Shown here one piece after another: positions 41,297 through 53,036 of a DNA stretch of 64,000 bases. The notes under the pieces were generated by a model. That model was given only the letters and a program-made list of their open reading frames with translations. It was not told the origin of the DNA and made no database searches. The DNA comes from Helicoverpa zea. Taxonomy: Eukaryota; Arthropoda; Insecta; Lepidoptera; Noctuidae. Each line of letters opens with the position of its first letter. The first letter of the stretch is position 1. The stretch lies in assembly GCF_022581195.2 (NCBI RefSeq), contig NC_061475.1, positions 9,672,001 through 9,736,000 on the forward strand. The letters are read 5' to 3'. The translations under genes were made by a program, and so were the position numbers.

Positions 41297-42135
41297 CGGA
41301 GGAGAAAAGACTAGCGGAGATGCCCTAACGAAAAATCTCCTAACAAAGCAGCGCGCCAAAATTCGGGTGAGCGGGGGACGAGGAACGTTACTGTCTCCAC
41401 CCGTGCTCCACCCTTATACGCCTTTTATGGGAAGCCACCCATTTTTTGTAAATCCATCTAGCGTGGAATAGGATGATTAAAATCTAACCCTAAACTAACA
41501 TCGACCACTAGTGACATACTCAAAAGTAAAGTAAATACTCAAAATTAATAATTCTTTTAAAATAGTAATTCAATTAGAAAGTTTAAAGAAGCATTCATTT
41601 GAAATGAACGAAGAAAAAGAGAGAGATAAAAAAGTTAGAAAATTAATTGTTATATAAGTATTATTTTGTGCAGAGAACTTGCCCCACAACAATTTATTTA
41701 CTCCTCCAGAAATGAAATAGGTATCTAGGAACCATTAAACGGAGACTCGATGAAAAATCATTTTTATTCACAACGGGTCTAAAATACCCCCATGGTGTAA
41801 TTTAAGTATCAACTTATGGCATTGTGTTAGTTCGTCTACTAGCCACTATGGCATCACAAGCACGAAAATTCGTTCTATTTGTTCTAGAACATGTCTAAAA
41901 CCGTGCTGCGATGACTGTTGTTATTTTCGATGTTGCCACATTACGAAATTCACCAAGAAAAATGGGAATTAAAATTATAGGGACAGTGTTTATCAAATTA
42001 GAGTTTTCACAACTATATCATAACGGCGCATCCACTAAGTGGCTGACATTATGTGTGTCCGATGTTGCTCTGAGTAAAGGTACATTCAAAAAGTATGTAC
42101 GGCAAGAGAGATATACCTATGTAAAACATTGCTGA

Positions 42136-42334
42136 TCTATTAATATTATAAAGAGGAAAACTTTGTTTGTTTGTTTGGTTGTAATGGATAAACTCAAAAA
42201 CTACTGGACCGATTTTAAATATTCTTTCACCATTAGAAAGCTATATTATCTGCAAGTAACATAGGCTATATTTTATCCCGGTGCGGGCAGTAGCTCCCAC
42301 GGTACGCGGGTGAAACCGCGGGAAAACGGCTAGT
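42136..42334 (+). mobile_element. Helitron-like short repeat
   Basis: Starts TCTATTAATATTATAAAG and ends GGGTGAAACCGCGGGAAAAC then GGCTAGT. Contains AAAACTACTGGACCGATTTT and the hairpin region TATCCCGGTGCGGGCAGTAG. Related to 2772-2965. The 5' TC and 3' CTAG-T borders fit a non-autonomous Helitron. Confidence 0.65.
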
Positions 42335-44331
42335 GATGAATATAAATAAATCTACATAGTAAGAGTTATGATTAATTTTAAGATAATTGCAGCTTTTTTA
42401 AATAAGACCTTTTTTAAGAATGGGTGATTGCATTTTCGATGTCTGGTAGCACTTAATTTTGTAACGGGTCTCTCTGTCTTGATGAACACAATTTTACTTC
42501 AAATATCGATACCAGAAGTATCAATTAACGTAAGGGACATTTTGACGAAAATAAGTTATATATATCATTGGATCCAGAATTTTACGCTCTATCGATTGGT
42601 ATTATTAAAAAAAATCTATCGTTAAAAAAAGAGCCCTTACAGTAAAAATTTTTGGCCTGCGTAAAACGATTTATGATAGAAAAATTGATGTAACAGACAT
42701 TTATATATTTTTTTCTCTGAAAAATAAAGTAAGTCATAGTATTAAATAATTTACACCCTTACCTTAAACCTCAAATCAGTCGATTTAAATAACATGTCCC
42801 TTACTTTAATTCAAGATTATTGTTTTTTCTAAATTATTCTCTTACATTATTATCTCACAAAACTATCTTTATTTTAAGCTCATTACTACAATATGCCGAT
42901 TACGTAATAACTAGAAATCAAATTCGCATTTGCTTTACTTTATTTGTCTAAGAGATTATTGCTAAAATACCGAGTACTTACATTAATTTGATTTTCTAAA
43001 TGGTTATAACTCTGGCGCTCGCGACTAGCGTAAGACGTTGCGGGTGTATCGGGAGAGGGGTAAGACAGCGACGCGACGCACCGTCCTGTTCGCACGTTTT
43101 CGCGCGCAGTTCAAATTGTGCGACACGGGCATAATACCAGGCCTCTGTCACTCTCTGTACTTGCGCGCGATAAATGCCTACCGCTCGCTGGGTTACCGGT
43201 AGCCCCACGCGGCTCAGGGCGCACAACAGTCACACGCGCCGCGCGCGCTCCAATATTATTATTTTTATTTCGTGGCATGTTATGCTGTTGGTTTTTATTA
43301 GGTTTTTTAAGCTACCTCACAAACTGATGGATTATTTTGAGTTGTGTTGGTTTATATGCGACTATTGTAAGATTTAGAAACATTTTATATGTATGAACTT
43401 ATCTAGTAATTCTATTATCTACTTTATGATTTTAACAACAGAGATCATTAGGTACTTATTTTACTTTAGATACCTACTTAGTTATATGAACTGTATTGTG
43501 AGTTTTGTAGCTCAAAACACATCTCGAGTGTAAGTAGGTATAGTTCTGGTCCAACTTAATGACGACTCGGAACATTACGCGTGTCGCTACGCAGAAACCA
43601 ATTTTAGGTATGTATCAACACTCGACGGAGTTGTACCATATGGGGTATGGCACTTGTGCTCGAAAAATAGTTGGAAACCGCCTTTGATTTTGACGAAAGC
43701 TTTACTTAAATACTTACCTATGCTTACGTATCAGGTAATATTTAGTAATATGTACCCATACTTACTCCATTTTAGTAGGCAATACAATAGTTAACTAAAG
43801 AAAAATATTCTTGATATTACTTTTTATTTAAAAACTCAGTTATAAAAAAAAGGCTATCTTAAAATAAGCGTAACTTTGTTTTCCTACTTAAATATTAATA
43901 AATTGTAAGAAGCAACCCTAAGCACGGCCACGGCACGGTTGCGGTCACTGAACTGTGCGCTATCGCATTGGAATAACAATCAAGCGCTCGAGCTTTTAAG
44001 GTTCATTTTATAACGCAGCTAGGAATTTGTAGGTAGTTGGGGAACTTGTAGGTGCTTATAACAGTAGGTATGGACTTTTTTGTATGGAGTGATTTATCTG
44101 TTACGTAGTAACTATTATATAATCTGTGATAATACCAAAAAGATTTCATGTTGAATATTTGAACCTGCCGACTAAATCGTCAGTTAAAGATACCCTCATT
44201 GAAACTGACGACGATGAAGATGTGAAGACAGCTGATGACGATAACTAGATAAAATACCAAATAGAAAAAGTTATTTCAACCCTTCCGATTTCACCATTAA
44301 AAAAGTTTAATTTACTAATAGTTATCATCAT
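42335..44331. other. interior of the composite element; no gene
   Basis: AT-rich apart from a CpG-rich island at about 43010-43260 with many CGCG words. No coding sequence recognised. Confidence 0.45.
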
Positions 44332-44713
44332 AATCTGTCTGCCCATCATCCTCCGAGCCTTTTTCCCAACTATGTTGGGGTCGGCTTCCAGTCTAACCGG
44401 ATTCAGCTGAGTACCAGTGCTTTACAAGACTCCTCAACCCAGTTACCCGGGCAACCCGATACCCCTTGGTTAGACTGGTGTCAGACTTACTGGCTTCTGA
44501 CTACCCGTAACGACTGCCAAGGATGTTCAATGACAGCCGGGACCTACAGTTTAACGTGCCATCCGAAACACAGTCATTGGTGTCTAAGATATACTTAGAA
44601 AGTACATACAAACTTAGAAAAGTTGCATTGGTACTTGCCTGACCTGGGATCGAACCCGCGCCCTCATACTTGAGGTTGGTCCTTTACCCACTAGGCCACC
44701 ACGACTTTCTGTC
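44332..44713 (-). mobile_element. tRNA-derived SINE
   Basis: On the minus strand the head reads GTGGCCTAGTGGGTAAAGG (A box) and GCGGGTTCGATCCCAGGTC (B box), followed by the body shared with the copy at 561-1170 (AACTTTTCTAAGTTTGTATG, CTGTCATTGAACATCC). TAATCTGTCTGCCCAT lies at its left border (about 44332-44347). The matching duplication is at 51593-51608, on the far side of the BEL element that inserted into the extreme 5' end of the SINE. Head and B box are well preserved. Confidence 0.85.
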
Positions 44714-44971
44714 TGTCCAGTGGTGGACATTTGGAAGTTTAATAATGAAAACCTCAGTTTCTTCGCAATACAGGTTTAATAATCTGAATTCTTGACATTT
44801 TACAAAATGAAATTATAGATTTTCTGGCGACGCAACCGTGTACAATATAGAAGTGAGTAATATAAAAAGTTTGCGGGTGAACGTAAAACAAAAAATAATT
44901 ATTTGATAGTATCACATCAAAGTGTAACTTGTTGCTATTAAAAATCACTAGGCGTAGGTATGGCGCAGACA
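44714..44971 (-). repeat. BEL 3' LTR, 258 bp
   Basis: Matches 51330-51587 without visible difference. Confidence 0.93.
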
Positions 44972-45006
44972 TCTTCCCCCCCGTTGAAAGACTCCTTTCA
45001 ACTACA

Positions 45007-48000
45007 TCAGTCTTCATCCGGTAAAGATGTAGGCAAGGGACAGATCCGAGTGAGAGGTCTCCTGAAGCAACCTCTGGTAGTTTGCACATCTGCGACTCGC
45101 GTGACTCCGTCGGGCCCCGGGAACAGGCGGCTGACTCGTCCCATTCGCCAACTGAGTGGTGGGACATTATCCTCATGGAGAAGAACTAAGTCGCCGACCT
45201 TTAGGGATGCTGATTTAGTACGCCATTTTGAGCGCTGCTGTAGCTCTGCTACATATTCCCTTTGCCAGCGCTGCCAAAAATGTTGATGTATTTGTTCAAG
45301 CTTCATGTAGCGTTGAAGGTTGTTCTGGTTCTCGTGCTCGAGCGATGGACCAGGCAATGCATTTAAGGCACGCCCTATCAGAAAGTGACCGGGAGTTAGG
45401 AAATGGTAATCGTTAGGGGAAGGGGAGAGTGGGCATAAAGGTCTACTGTTGAGTACAGCTTCCACTTGTGTGAAAAGAGTACATATCTCCTCAAATGTTA
45501 AATGATTGTTTCCCATAACGCGTTTTAAGTGGTATTTCGCGGATTTAACGCCAGCCTCCCAGATGCCGCCGAAATGTGGAGCATACGTGGGAGAGAACAC
45601 AAACTTCACACCTTCATTGGTAGCAAAATCAACTACAGGCTCATGATTGGTTTTAAGAAAATTGCCTATTTCCTTAGCAGCTGCAACAAAGTTGCGGCCG
45701 TTATCGCAAAATATCTCCGCTGGCTTGCCCCGTCGCGATATAAATCTGCGTAATGTCATAATAAAAGCGTCTTTGGACAAATCACTGACGGCTTCCAGGT
45801 GCACACATTTATAGCGAAAACATACAAACAAACATAAATAGGTTTTAGTTAATCGTGCACCTCGACCCTTTCTATTTAGCGTGAGGAACGGACCAGCGAA
45901 GTCAACGCCAACAGTACGAAATGGAAAATCAGGTGTGATGCGCTGTGCAGGTAAGTTTCCCATCATGGGAGTTAATGTTTTACCTTGAATACGTCTACAT
46001 CTGACACAGGCATGTACTGTGCGGCGGGCCAAGTGCCTACCGTTTATAGGCCACACAGTTTCTCTTACACAGGCCAGCAACAGTTGAGGCCCGGCATGCA
46101 TGTTCCGTAAGTGTTCATGTTTGAAATATAATTTGGTGAGTGGATGAGAGGCGTGTAAAAGTATGGGATGTTTTTTAGTATAATTATAATTTGATAATTC
46201 TATTCTACCACCGACTCTCATCACCTTGTCATCATCCAAAAAGGGTGAAAGTGACAAGAAAGATGATTTGCTACTTAAATTTTTATTTTTTAACAAAATA
46301 TTGTACTCTACAGCAAATGAAGTTTGCTGAGCAATTTTACATAGGCTAGTAAAGGATGATTCTAATTCAGTAACACTAAATTTACCAAATAATTTATCTT
46401 TAGGATTTTTATGTCTAATATTATGTATAAATCTATTTACATACGCAAATATGCGTCTTAATTTTAAAAACGATGAAAATTTATCTATTTTTAGAATTTC
46501 TGTTACAGGTTCCTGGACAACAGCGGAAGTGGATTTCATCTCAGGTAAGTCTGTTTCATTTATTAATTTATTTAAATAGGGCCAATCAGATTCAGGCTGT
46601 ATTAGAAATTTTGGACCTGACCACCACAAATTAAGATTGGTAATTTGATCTGGACTTACGCCTCTTGAGATCAGGTCAGCTGGATTCTGATCAGTCGGCA
46701 CATAACGCCACGACGAACTATCGGTAAGTTCATTAATCTCGGCAACCCTATTTGCTACAAATGGTTTTAGCTTTGCAGAATTACCATTCAACCAGCTGAG
46801 GACAACGCTAGAATCGCACCAATAAATGATACGATCAACCTCACATCGTAGAGAACTGGTAACTGTCTTGCACAATTTTGCAGCCAACAGAGCAGCACAA
46901 AGCTCCAGACGCGGTATTGTCGTCGGCTTCAACGGCGCCACCTTAGACTTAGCACACAGTAAGTTAACCTTTACATCACCAGCTAAGTTGTGTGACCGCA
47001 GGTACACACATGCACCGTAAGCGACTTGGGAAGCATCACTAAAGGTATGTATTTCTATATAACTAGGAGCTTCGCATAGCGTTAATCGCGGGATCTGTAG
47101 ATCTGATAAAAAACTTAAATTGTTAATAAACTTGTTCCAGGATTCCAAAATATCAGAGCTAACCGGTTCATCCCAGCCCTTTTTATTGAGCCATAAGGAC
47201 TGAAGTAACATTTTAGGTATAATCACGCATGGACTGAGAATACCGAGAGGATCAAAAATCTTGAATGATGTAGACAGTATAGATCGCTTGGTAACTACAT
47301 CACCTTTGTTGGGAATTACAATTGATATTTGAAGAGTATCGGTTTTAGGATTCCAATTTAATCCTAAAGTATTAGTGGATCCGCTTAAACTAACCTTGTC
47401 ATTTTGATCAATGACCGATGATGACAAAATACTTGGTAAATTCGACCTGAATTTACGTAGTTTAAACCCTGCAGATTTTAGAGTGTCCGACACCTTGCGC
47501 TGAATGTATAACAGCTCGGACTCACAGTTGGATCCAGTGACCAAATCATCGACATAATGATCGTGTTTAATAATATTACCTATAAATTGATCATCGCAAT
47601 CCTCTGCCAATACTGACAAACACTTGGTGCTTAAATATGTAGCACTTGCGAGACCATAAGTGACGGTTTTTAGACGTAAAGTTTTGATAGGATTTGACTC
47701 ATCACTTCTCCAAAGTATTAATTGTAAATTACGATCCTTTTCATCTAGTTCAACCATCCTAAAGAATTTTTCAATATCGGCTGTCAAAATGTATTTGTAC
47801 TGACGAGCTCGAATCAAAATAGAAAAGATTGAGTCTTGAACATTGGGACCGACCATCTGTAGGTCGTTCAGAGAGAAACCTGAGGAAGTTCGTGCCGATC
47901 CATCAAAGACAACACGTGTCTTTGTCGTTTCACTGTTTTGTTTAAACACTGCATGATGGCAAAGATAATAGGATGGAACGGGATTTATAATCGGACATTC

Positions 48001-50271
48001 CTCTAAATGGACTAGCTCTAAATATTCTTGAATGAAATTTGAATATTGTAACTTTAATTCTGGATTCTTACGGAAACGTTTTTCTAAATACAATAATCGT
48101 TTCTTGGCCATTGCGTAAGAATCTCCTAAACAATCTGGACTATCAATTAGAGGCAGCCTAACACAAAATCTGCCAGATTCTAAACGGTAAGTATTACGAT
48201 AAAAGTGGTCTTCACAAGCCTGCTCAATTTTACTAAAATATTGCTTATCTGGAACTTGCTCCAGTTCCCAAAACTTTGTTAATTGAGAATTAATATCGGA
48301 ATTATTGCATTCGTCACTATCACTGATTGAAACATGACACGGAATACTCTTTGGTAACGAACGATTCCTTAAACTTGGAAAAATAGGGCCGGCGACTAGC
48401 CAACCTAGCTTTGAGCTACGTAGCTTGGGCATGTTATGACCTAATGCTAGCTGATCACATCCTAATAGGTCCCAAAATAGGTCCGCACCTATCAAGATGT
48501 CTATTGCCGAAGGCTGATTAAAATTGGGATCAGCTAACTGTATGTCTCGTGGGATATTAAGTTGACTAATATCTATAGATTGTTTAGGAATAGCACCTGT
48601 TAACTGGTTCAACACATAAAATGATTGTACAACACTGTAGTCGTTGCTAAATGAATTTAATCGGGCAATGCAACTTTTATTTACATGTTCCGCTAAGTTG
48701 TTGCCTATACCAATAACGTTTATAGTATTTATAGTACATACCTGTAATGATAACTTGTTCATGAGTGACTGGCTAATAAATGAGGACTGACTTCCACAGT
48801 CTAATAAAGCACGCACTCGAAATTGCTTGTTTGTTTGAGGATTGATAACGTTTACCATGGCTGTTGACAAAAGAATATGATTTTCTACGAAATTATCACT
48901 AATCGAATTATTAACTGATATTTCACTTGAACCGCGATCTGTGTTAGTGCTATTGCTGCTGACTGTACTAGTATTACCTGTGCTAGCATTGTTAGAATTA
49001 GGTAAATGCAAGAGTGAGTTGTGTCTACGCTTGCACTCACGACAGGGACCCAACTTGCAATCACGTGCACGATGCCCAGTTCGTAAACAATTGGAGCATA
49101 AGTGCAACTTAAATGCTTCGTCTCGTCGTTCTTGAACACTCTTCGCTAGGAATGTAGGGCAGTCGTAAATCCAGTGGTCACCTTTACAGACAACGCACTG
49201 CTTAGTGACAGAGCCGGTGTTCTGAACTGTAGATGAAAACGACTTAGTGCTACGAGAATTATTATTATTATTTTGGCGTGATTGTGTAGCCTTGGGTGTG
49301 TCAGACTTGTTTTGGAACATAGTTGCTAACACATCAGCGCGATCAGTTAGGAACTTATTGAAGTCCTTTAGAGTGGGGAGATCGGACAAACTATTACGGT
49401 GTTCTTCCCACTTCATAGCAGTACGATTATCTAACTTAGGTATAAGAATTTTGATAATTATCATATCAAGCAGCTCATCTTGTTTAGCTAAGCTTGATAA
49501 TGCTCGCAAGTTTTTTGTTACGTGGTCAACTAGAAACCTCAGTGACTTGTCTGATTCACGTTTGTGTTGTTGCTGTGTCGATTCAAAATATAACAATGAA
49601 TTGAGGTGTTGATTTATAAGCTGGCGCTTGTTATCGTAACGATCGCACAAAAGCTGCCATGCAGTTTCATAATTAGTTTCGCAAATCTCTAAATTAGAAA
49701 TAATTCGCGCAGCTTCATTTTCGAGATACGATACCAAATAATGGAACTTATGAATAGGCTTGATACGCTCATTGTTATGAATAAGCGACAAATAGGTATC
49801 TCGGAACTCAAGCCAGCGGAAATAAGCGCCATCGAACTTTGCAATTTGTATTTGTGGTAATTTAAAATCAACATGATGACAATGAGTTGACTGATCGTGA
49901 TGACATTGTGATGAATTGTGCGAATCAGAATAGTGAGAAGTAGTCTTATACTTGTCAAGTTGCTCTTCAGCAATTGCCAGATGTGAGGTGAAGATCTGCT
50001 CAATTCCATCACGTTCATCAATCTCAGAGTCCATATTATCGCAATTAATAACCTCAATCTGAGCCTGTAGTTCATCGAATTTGCTAGACATAGCTCGTAT
50101 TTTATCAATATTAATTTCTAACTCTTTAATTTGGGTTTTTGATAATTTTAAAGAGCATACTACATCTAAATACTTTTTAAATTTCGTTAAACGACCTTTG
50201 ACCGAGCTACGTTTAGCAAATAGCTCCTTCAATTGTTTTGCATTACTGTCTTTATCTTCGCTTAAAGACAT
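45007..50271 (-). CDS. BEL/Pao Gag-Pol polyprotein (1754 aa)
   Basis: ATG at 50271. Residues 1-330: Gag with coiled-coil-like and capsid regions (FDGAYFRWLEFRDTYLSLIH, WQLLCDRYDNKRQLI). About 360-425: zinc knuckles (CVVCKGDHWIYDC, CSNCLRTGHRARDC, CRECKRRHNSLLH). About 480-640: A17-type aspartic protease (VRALLDCGSQSSFIS). About 790-1000: RT (VVFDGSARTSSGFSLND, ILTADIEKFFRMVEL, YGLASATYLSTKCL, catalytic HYVDDLVTG). About 1130-1230: RNase H (HTFSDASQVAYGACVY, YWCDSSVVLSWL). About 1400-1750: integrase with an HHCC finger, VGVDFAGPF, FCDNGRNFVAA, YAPHFGGIWEAGVKSAKYHL and a C-terminal DUF5641-like region. All catalytic positions I can check are present and there is no stop, so it may be functional. 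Confidence 0.95.
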   Translation of the reverse strand: MSLSEDKDSNAKQLKELFAKRSSVKGRLTKFKKYLDVVCSLKLSKTQIKELEINIDKIRAMSSKFDELQAQIEVINCDNMDSEIDERDGIEQIFTSHLAIAEEQLDKYKTTSHYSDSHNSSQCHHDQSTHCHHVDFKLPQIQIAKFDGAYFRWLEFRDTYLSLIHNNERIKPIHKFHYLVSYLENEAARIISNLEICETNYETAWQLLCDRYDNKRQLINQHLNSLLYFESTQQQHKRESDKSLRFLVDHVTKNLRALSSLAKQDELLDMIIIKILIPKLDNRTAMKWEEHRNSLSDLPTLKDFNKFLTDRADVLATMFQNKSDTPKATQSRQNNNNNSRSTKSFSSTVQNTGSVTKQCVVCKGDHWIYDCPTFLAKSVQERRDEAFKLHLCSNCLRTGHRARDCKLGPCRECKRRHNSLLHLPNSNNASTGNTSTVSSNSTNTDRGSSEISVNNSISDNFVENHILLSTAMVNVINPQTNKQFRVRALLDCGSQSSFISQSLMNKLSLQVCTINTINVIGIGNNLAEHVNKSCIARLNSFSNDYSVVQSFYVLNQLTGAIPKQSIDISQLNIPRDIQLADPNFNQPSAIDILIGADLFWDLLGCDQLALGHNMPKLRSSKLGWLVAGPIFPSLRNRSLPKSIPCHVSISDSDECNNSDINSQLTKFWELEQVPDKQYFSKIEQACEDHFYRNTYRLESGRFCVRLPLIDSPDCLGDSYAMAKKRLLYLEKRFRKNPELKLQYSNFIQEYLELVHLEECPIINPVPSYYLCHHAVFKQNSETTKTRVVFDGSARTSSGFSLNDLQMVGPNVQDSIFSILIRARQYKYILTADIEKFFRMVELDEKDRNLQLILWRSDESNPIKTLRLKTVTYGLASATYLSTKCLSVLAEDCDDQFIGNIIKHDHYVDDLVTGSNCESELLYIQRKVSDTLKSAGFKLRKFRSNLPSILSSSVIDQNDKVSLSGSTNTLGLNWNPKTDTLQISIVIPNKGDVVTKRSILSTSFKIFDPLGILSPCVIIPKMLLQSLWLNKKGWDEPVSSDILESWNKFINNLSFLSDLQIPRLTLCEAPSYIEIHTFSDASQVAYGACVYLRSHNLAGDVKVNLLCAKSKVAPLKPTTIPRLELCAALLAAKLCKTVTSSLRCEVDRIIYWCDSSVVLSWLNGNSAKLKPFVANRVAEINELTDSSSWRYVPTDQNPADLISRGVSPDQITNLNLWWSGPKFLIQPESDWPYLNKLINETDLPEMKSTSAVVQEPVTEILKIDKFSSFLKLRRIFAYVNRFIHNIRHKNPKDKLFGKFSVTELESSFTSLCKIAQQTSFAVEYNILLKNKNLSSKSSFLSLSPFLDDDKVMRVGGRIELSNYNYTKKHPILLHASHPLTKLYFKHEHLRNMHAGPQLLLACVRETVWPINGRHLARRTVHACVRCRRIQGKTLTPMMGNLPAQRITPDFPFRTVGVDFAGPFLTLNRKGRGARLTKTYLCLFVCFRYKCVHLEAVSDLSKDAFIMTLRRFISRRGKPAEIFCDNGRNFVAAAKEIGNFLKTNHEPVVDFATNEGVKFVFSPTYAPHFGGIWEAGVKSAKYHLKRVMGNNHLTFEEICTLFTQVEAVLNSRPLCPLSPSPNDYHFLTPGHFLIGRALNALPGPSLEHENQNNLQRYMKLEQIHQHFWQRWQREYVAELQQRSKWRTKSASLKVGDLVLLHEDNVPPLSWRMGRVSRLFPGPDGVTRVADVQTTRGCFRRPLTRICPLPTSLPDED

Positions 50272-51329
50272 TTTGTTTATTAATTAATAGTATGTAACAA
50301 CAACAAACGACAAACTAGTACTTAAGAAAGTATTATAGGTGATTGAGTAATCTAAACAGTAACACACTAATGCAAAATGAAGGAATAAAGTTATATGTTC
50401 AACTCTTATCTGATACTCCCTCGGCGACACCTGGGGCCCGAACGCAGCCACGCGGCAGCAGCGCGGTAACAGCGCGGCAGCAGCGCGGCGGCGGCTCGGC
50501 GCGGCGCGTGGCGAAGCGCAGACGCTTCGTCACCCGAACGCGGCTAGCGGTAGTCAACGTCGGGCGGCGCCGAATTCCCTGGAATAGTCGGCCAAAATAT
50601 TTGAAATAATGTGAACTAGAATAATGACACGCACTATTGGGAGGGTGGCTAAGTTTAGGCCTTCAGATTACCTAGCAGAATGAAAATATCGGGAATGTAA
50701 TTACTAATAGGTGTTTAGATACTCAAGTATTATTTATTTATGAACTTATTTTCATGAAATTACTGTTATTTTAATGAATTTATGATTTTACAAATGATTA
50801 CGTAGGTAGTTGACAATAAATTATGGATTTTAATTGTACTATTTTAGGAGATTTACTGATTGTTTACTTGAAATAAGCCTTAAAATTGCTAGATATTTTG
50901 TTAAACTAATGAAATACACAAGTGGAGTGTACCAAACAGCGACCTTTTCGATAGGAAAAATGGGTTCAGGTATTAGGGTAAATCGTAGGAATGGCACTTA
51001 ACTGATAGGCGAGACGGCTGCTTCTGGCTGCACTGGTCCTCGCTGGTGGCTGTGGTACTGATAGGTACACGAGCTGCTCGCAGATGTTGACGAAATTCTC
51101 GGACTGACGTGGCAGGCTGACGGTGAACCTCGACGGAGTAGAAGCTAAGGCTGGGCGCGGCGAGTTCTTCTGACCGACCTGGCTGGCTTAGTTGTCTTCT
51201 ATTATAGTGTTCTTGCGTCTGTAGTCCTCCACGATGAATCTTTGGTAGATTTCCTTTTAGTGAGAATTCCTTTGTCTTCGTAGTCGATCCGAATTTTTGC
51301 AAATCCGTCCTGTCACGGTCGCCATTTAA
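50272..51329 (-). promoter_or_regulatory. BEL leader between 5' LTR and gag
   Basis: About 1.06 kb, unusually long for a BEL leader. Holds the primer-binding site at 51313-51328. A GC-rich patch at 50415-50585 contains repeated GCAGCAGCGCGG-type words in otherwise AT-rich DNA. No frame of note. Confidence 0.6.
51313..51328 (-). promoter_or_regulatory. BEL primer-binding site
   Basis: Minus strand TGGCGACCGTGACAGG, 5 nt after the LTR, a sequence typical of BEL/Pao elements. Confidence 0.75.
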
Positions 51330-51587
51330 TGTCCAGTGGTGGACATTTGGAAGTTTAATAATGAAAACCTCAGTTTCTTCGCAATACAGGTTTAATAATC
51401 TGAATTCTTGACATTTTACAAAATGAAATTATAGATTTTCTGGCGACGCAACCGTGTACAATATAGAAGTGAGTAATATAAAAAGTTTGCGGGTGAACGT
51501 AAAACAAAAAATAATTATTTGATAGTATCACATCAAAGTGTAACTTGTTGCTATTAAAAATCACTAGGCGTAGGTATGGCGCAGACA
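51330..51587 (-). repeat. BEL 5' LTR, 258 bp
   Basis: Begins TGTCCAGTGG and ends GCAGACA on the plus strand, followed by CTGTC. Confidence 0.93.
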
Positions 51588-51608
51588 CTGTCTAATCTGT
51601 CTGCCCAT

Positions 51609-53001
51609 TCCTAATTATTATATATTTATTCTTGTTATAATATATATATTAGTGTTCATGTTTTATATTATTTTATTCATTTTTTTCTTCAGTCAATTCA
51701 TATTTTTTCATCGTCTTTCGTTTCCAGTACATTCATTCAATTACTCAATAAATAAGACTGTTGATTAAGTTTGAGAAAATATTTTTTCTTTTTTTATTAT
51801 AAAACCAATGAACCGTAAATATTAAAAGTACATAGTTTGTACAACTGTTAATTAAGGCCTTAGCTTTGTTCAATCCTAAAAGATCATGGAGTCAAATACA
51901 TAATTATATTTTTTTAAATTGGCTGATTAGTGTGTTGAATTTATAATAATTACGCAGACATAAAAGTCGAAAATAATAAAAATATTTTAACAAGAAATCG
52001 TTTTATTTTTGTATCCCTAAATTTCATTTAAATTTGTGATAGCTAAGCTCATTAATCATGCAAAGAACCTATTTCCAAAGTATCAAAATACCATAATTTT
52101 AGTAGATAATCTATAGTTACATCAAACTGCAATACTATAAAAGTTCTTTACAGTAGAATTTCGTATAATTTTCTATTTGTTTTGCTGCTTACGCTATGCT
52201 TGACGGTTTACACATAAAATATTGGTAACGTAAGGCACAACTAAACATATTTTTTTAATGTAAGGGACATGCTATATTTTAAACCGCTGGGTATTCCAAA
52301 ATATTAACTTTATAGCATGAAAGAAGAAGAAATTCTAAGAAACTTTGTCCTAGACACAATTAAAATAGGAAGCACCAGTTAAAAGTTATAGAGAGATTTA
52401 AAAAAATAAAATCGTTTTTTGGCTCTCCTGAAAATACGTGTTTTGTCCCTTACATTAATTGATACTTCTGGTGTCGATATACGTAAGTCGACTACTTACC
52501 GAAAGATGGTGTTTTTATAATATTAAATTTTCATGATAATATATCATATGTTTTGGTTTGTAAATAATCTATAAAAAAAACTTGTAGGATGCAAGGAAAA
52601 ATGAAGCTGCTTTTTAAGGCAAAAATTGGTACCAATAATATACATTGATACAAGATTGATACGAAAATAATACAAATTCACTTAGAGGTTCTAGAAATGC
52701 AGCTATTCGACGACAGATGTCTCTAGCAAAAAATATGTTTTAAAGCTAAAATATTACTTACACGTGAAATGTTATCCTATGGTATGTTTGAGTTTGGATC
52801 CTGAGCAATTTCTACAATTAATGATAGCGCATTTCATCGTTTTAATCGAGTAACAAATAAAATCTGTTGAAATTGTGGTAAAAATACAACCATGACAAGA
52901 TGTCAGTTTGATGTAAAGGACGATATATGGGCGGTGTCCAGCCACGCCTGCCGTGACGTAGTCGTGACGTATTTGACCTACCTGAAGGCGCGTGACCTAC
53001 C
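51609..53001. other. right part of the composite element; no gene
   Basis: AT-rich; carries inverted counterparts of sequences near 42.5-42.8 kb (TGTCCCTTACATTAATTGAT near 52450, AAGGGACATG near 52262). No frame recognised. Confidence 0.5.
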
Positions 53002-53036
53002 TGCGTTAGGGCATCTCCGCTAGTCTTTTCTCCTTC

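Larger units (their letters stand above)
44709..51592 (-). mobile_element. BEL/Pao LTR retrotransposon, apparently intact (44714-51587)
   Basis: Two 258-bp LTRs (44714-44971 and 51330-51587), TGTCCAGTGG ... GCGCAGACA, look identical and are flanked by CTGTC on both sides (44709-44713 and 51588-51592). One uninterrupted 1754-codon gag-pol frame lies between. After the 5' LTR the minus strand has TGGCGACCGTGACAGG, a BEL/Pao-type primer-binding site, and a G-rich polypurine tract (ACGGGGGGGAAGA) precedes the 3' LTR. Everything needed for autonomous movement seems present; no env-like frame. Confidence 0.93.

Noticed and set aside
45228..49612. Plus-strand frames of 60-120 codons across the BEL element
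   Set aside because: All are antisense to an intact 1754-codon gag-pol frame.
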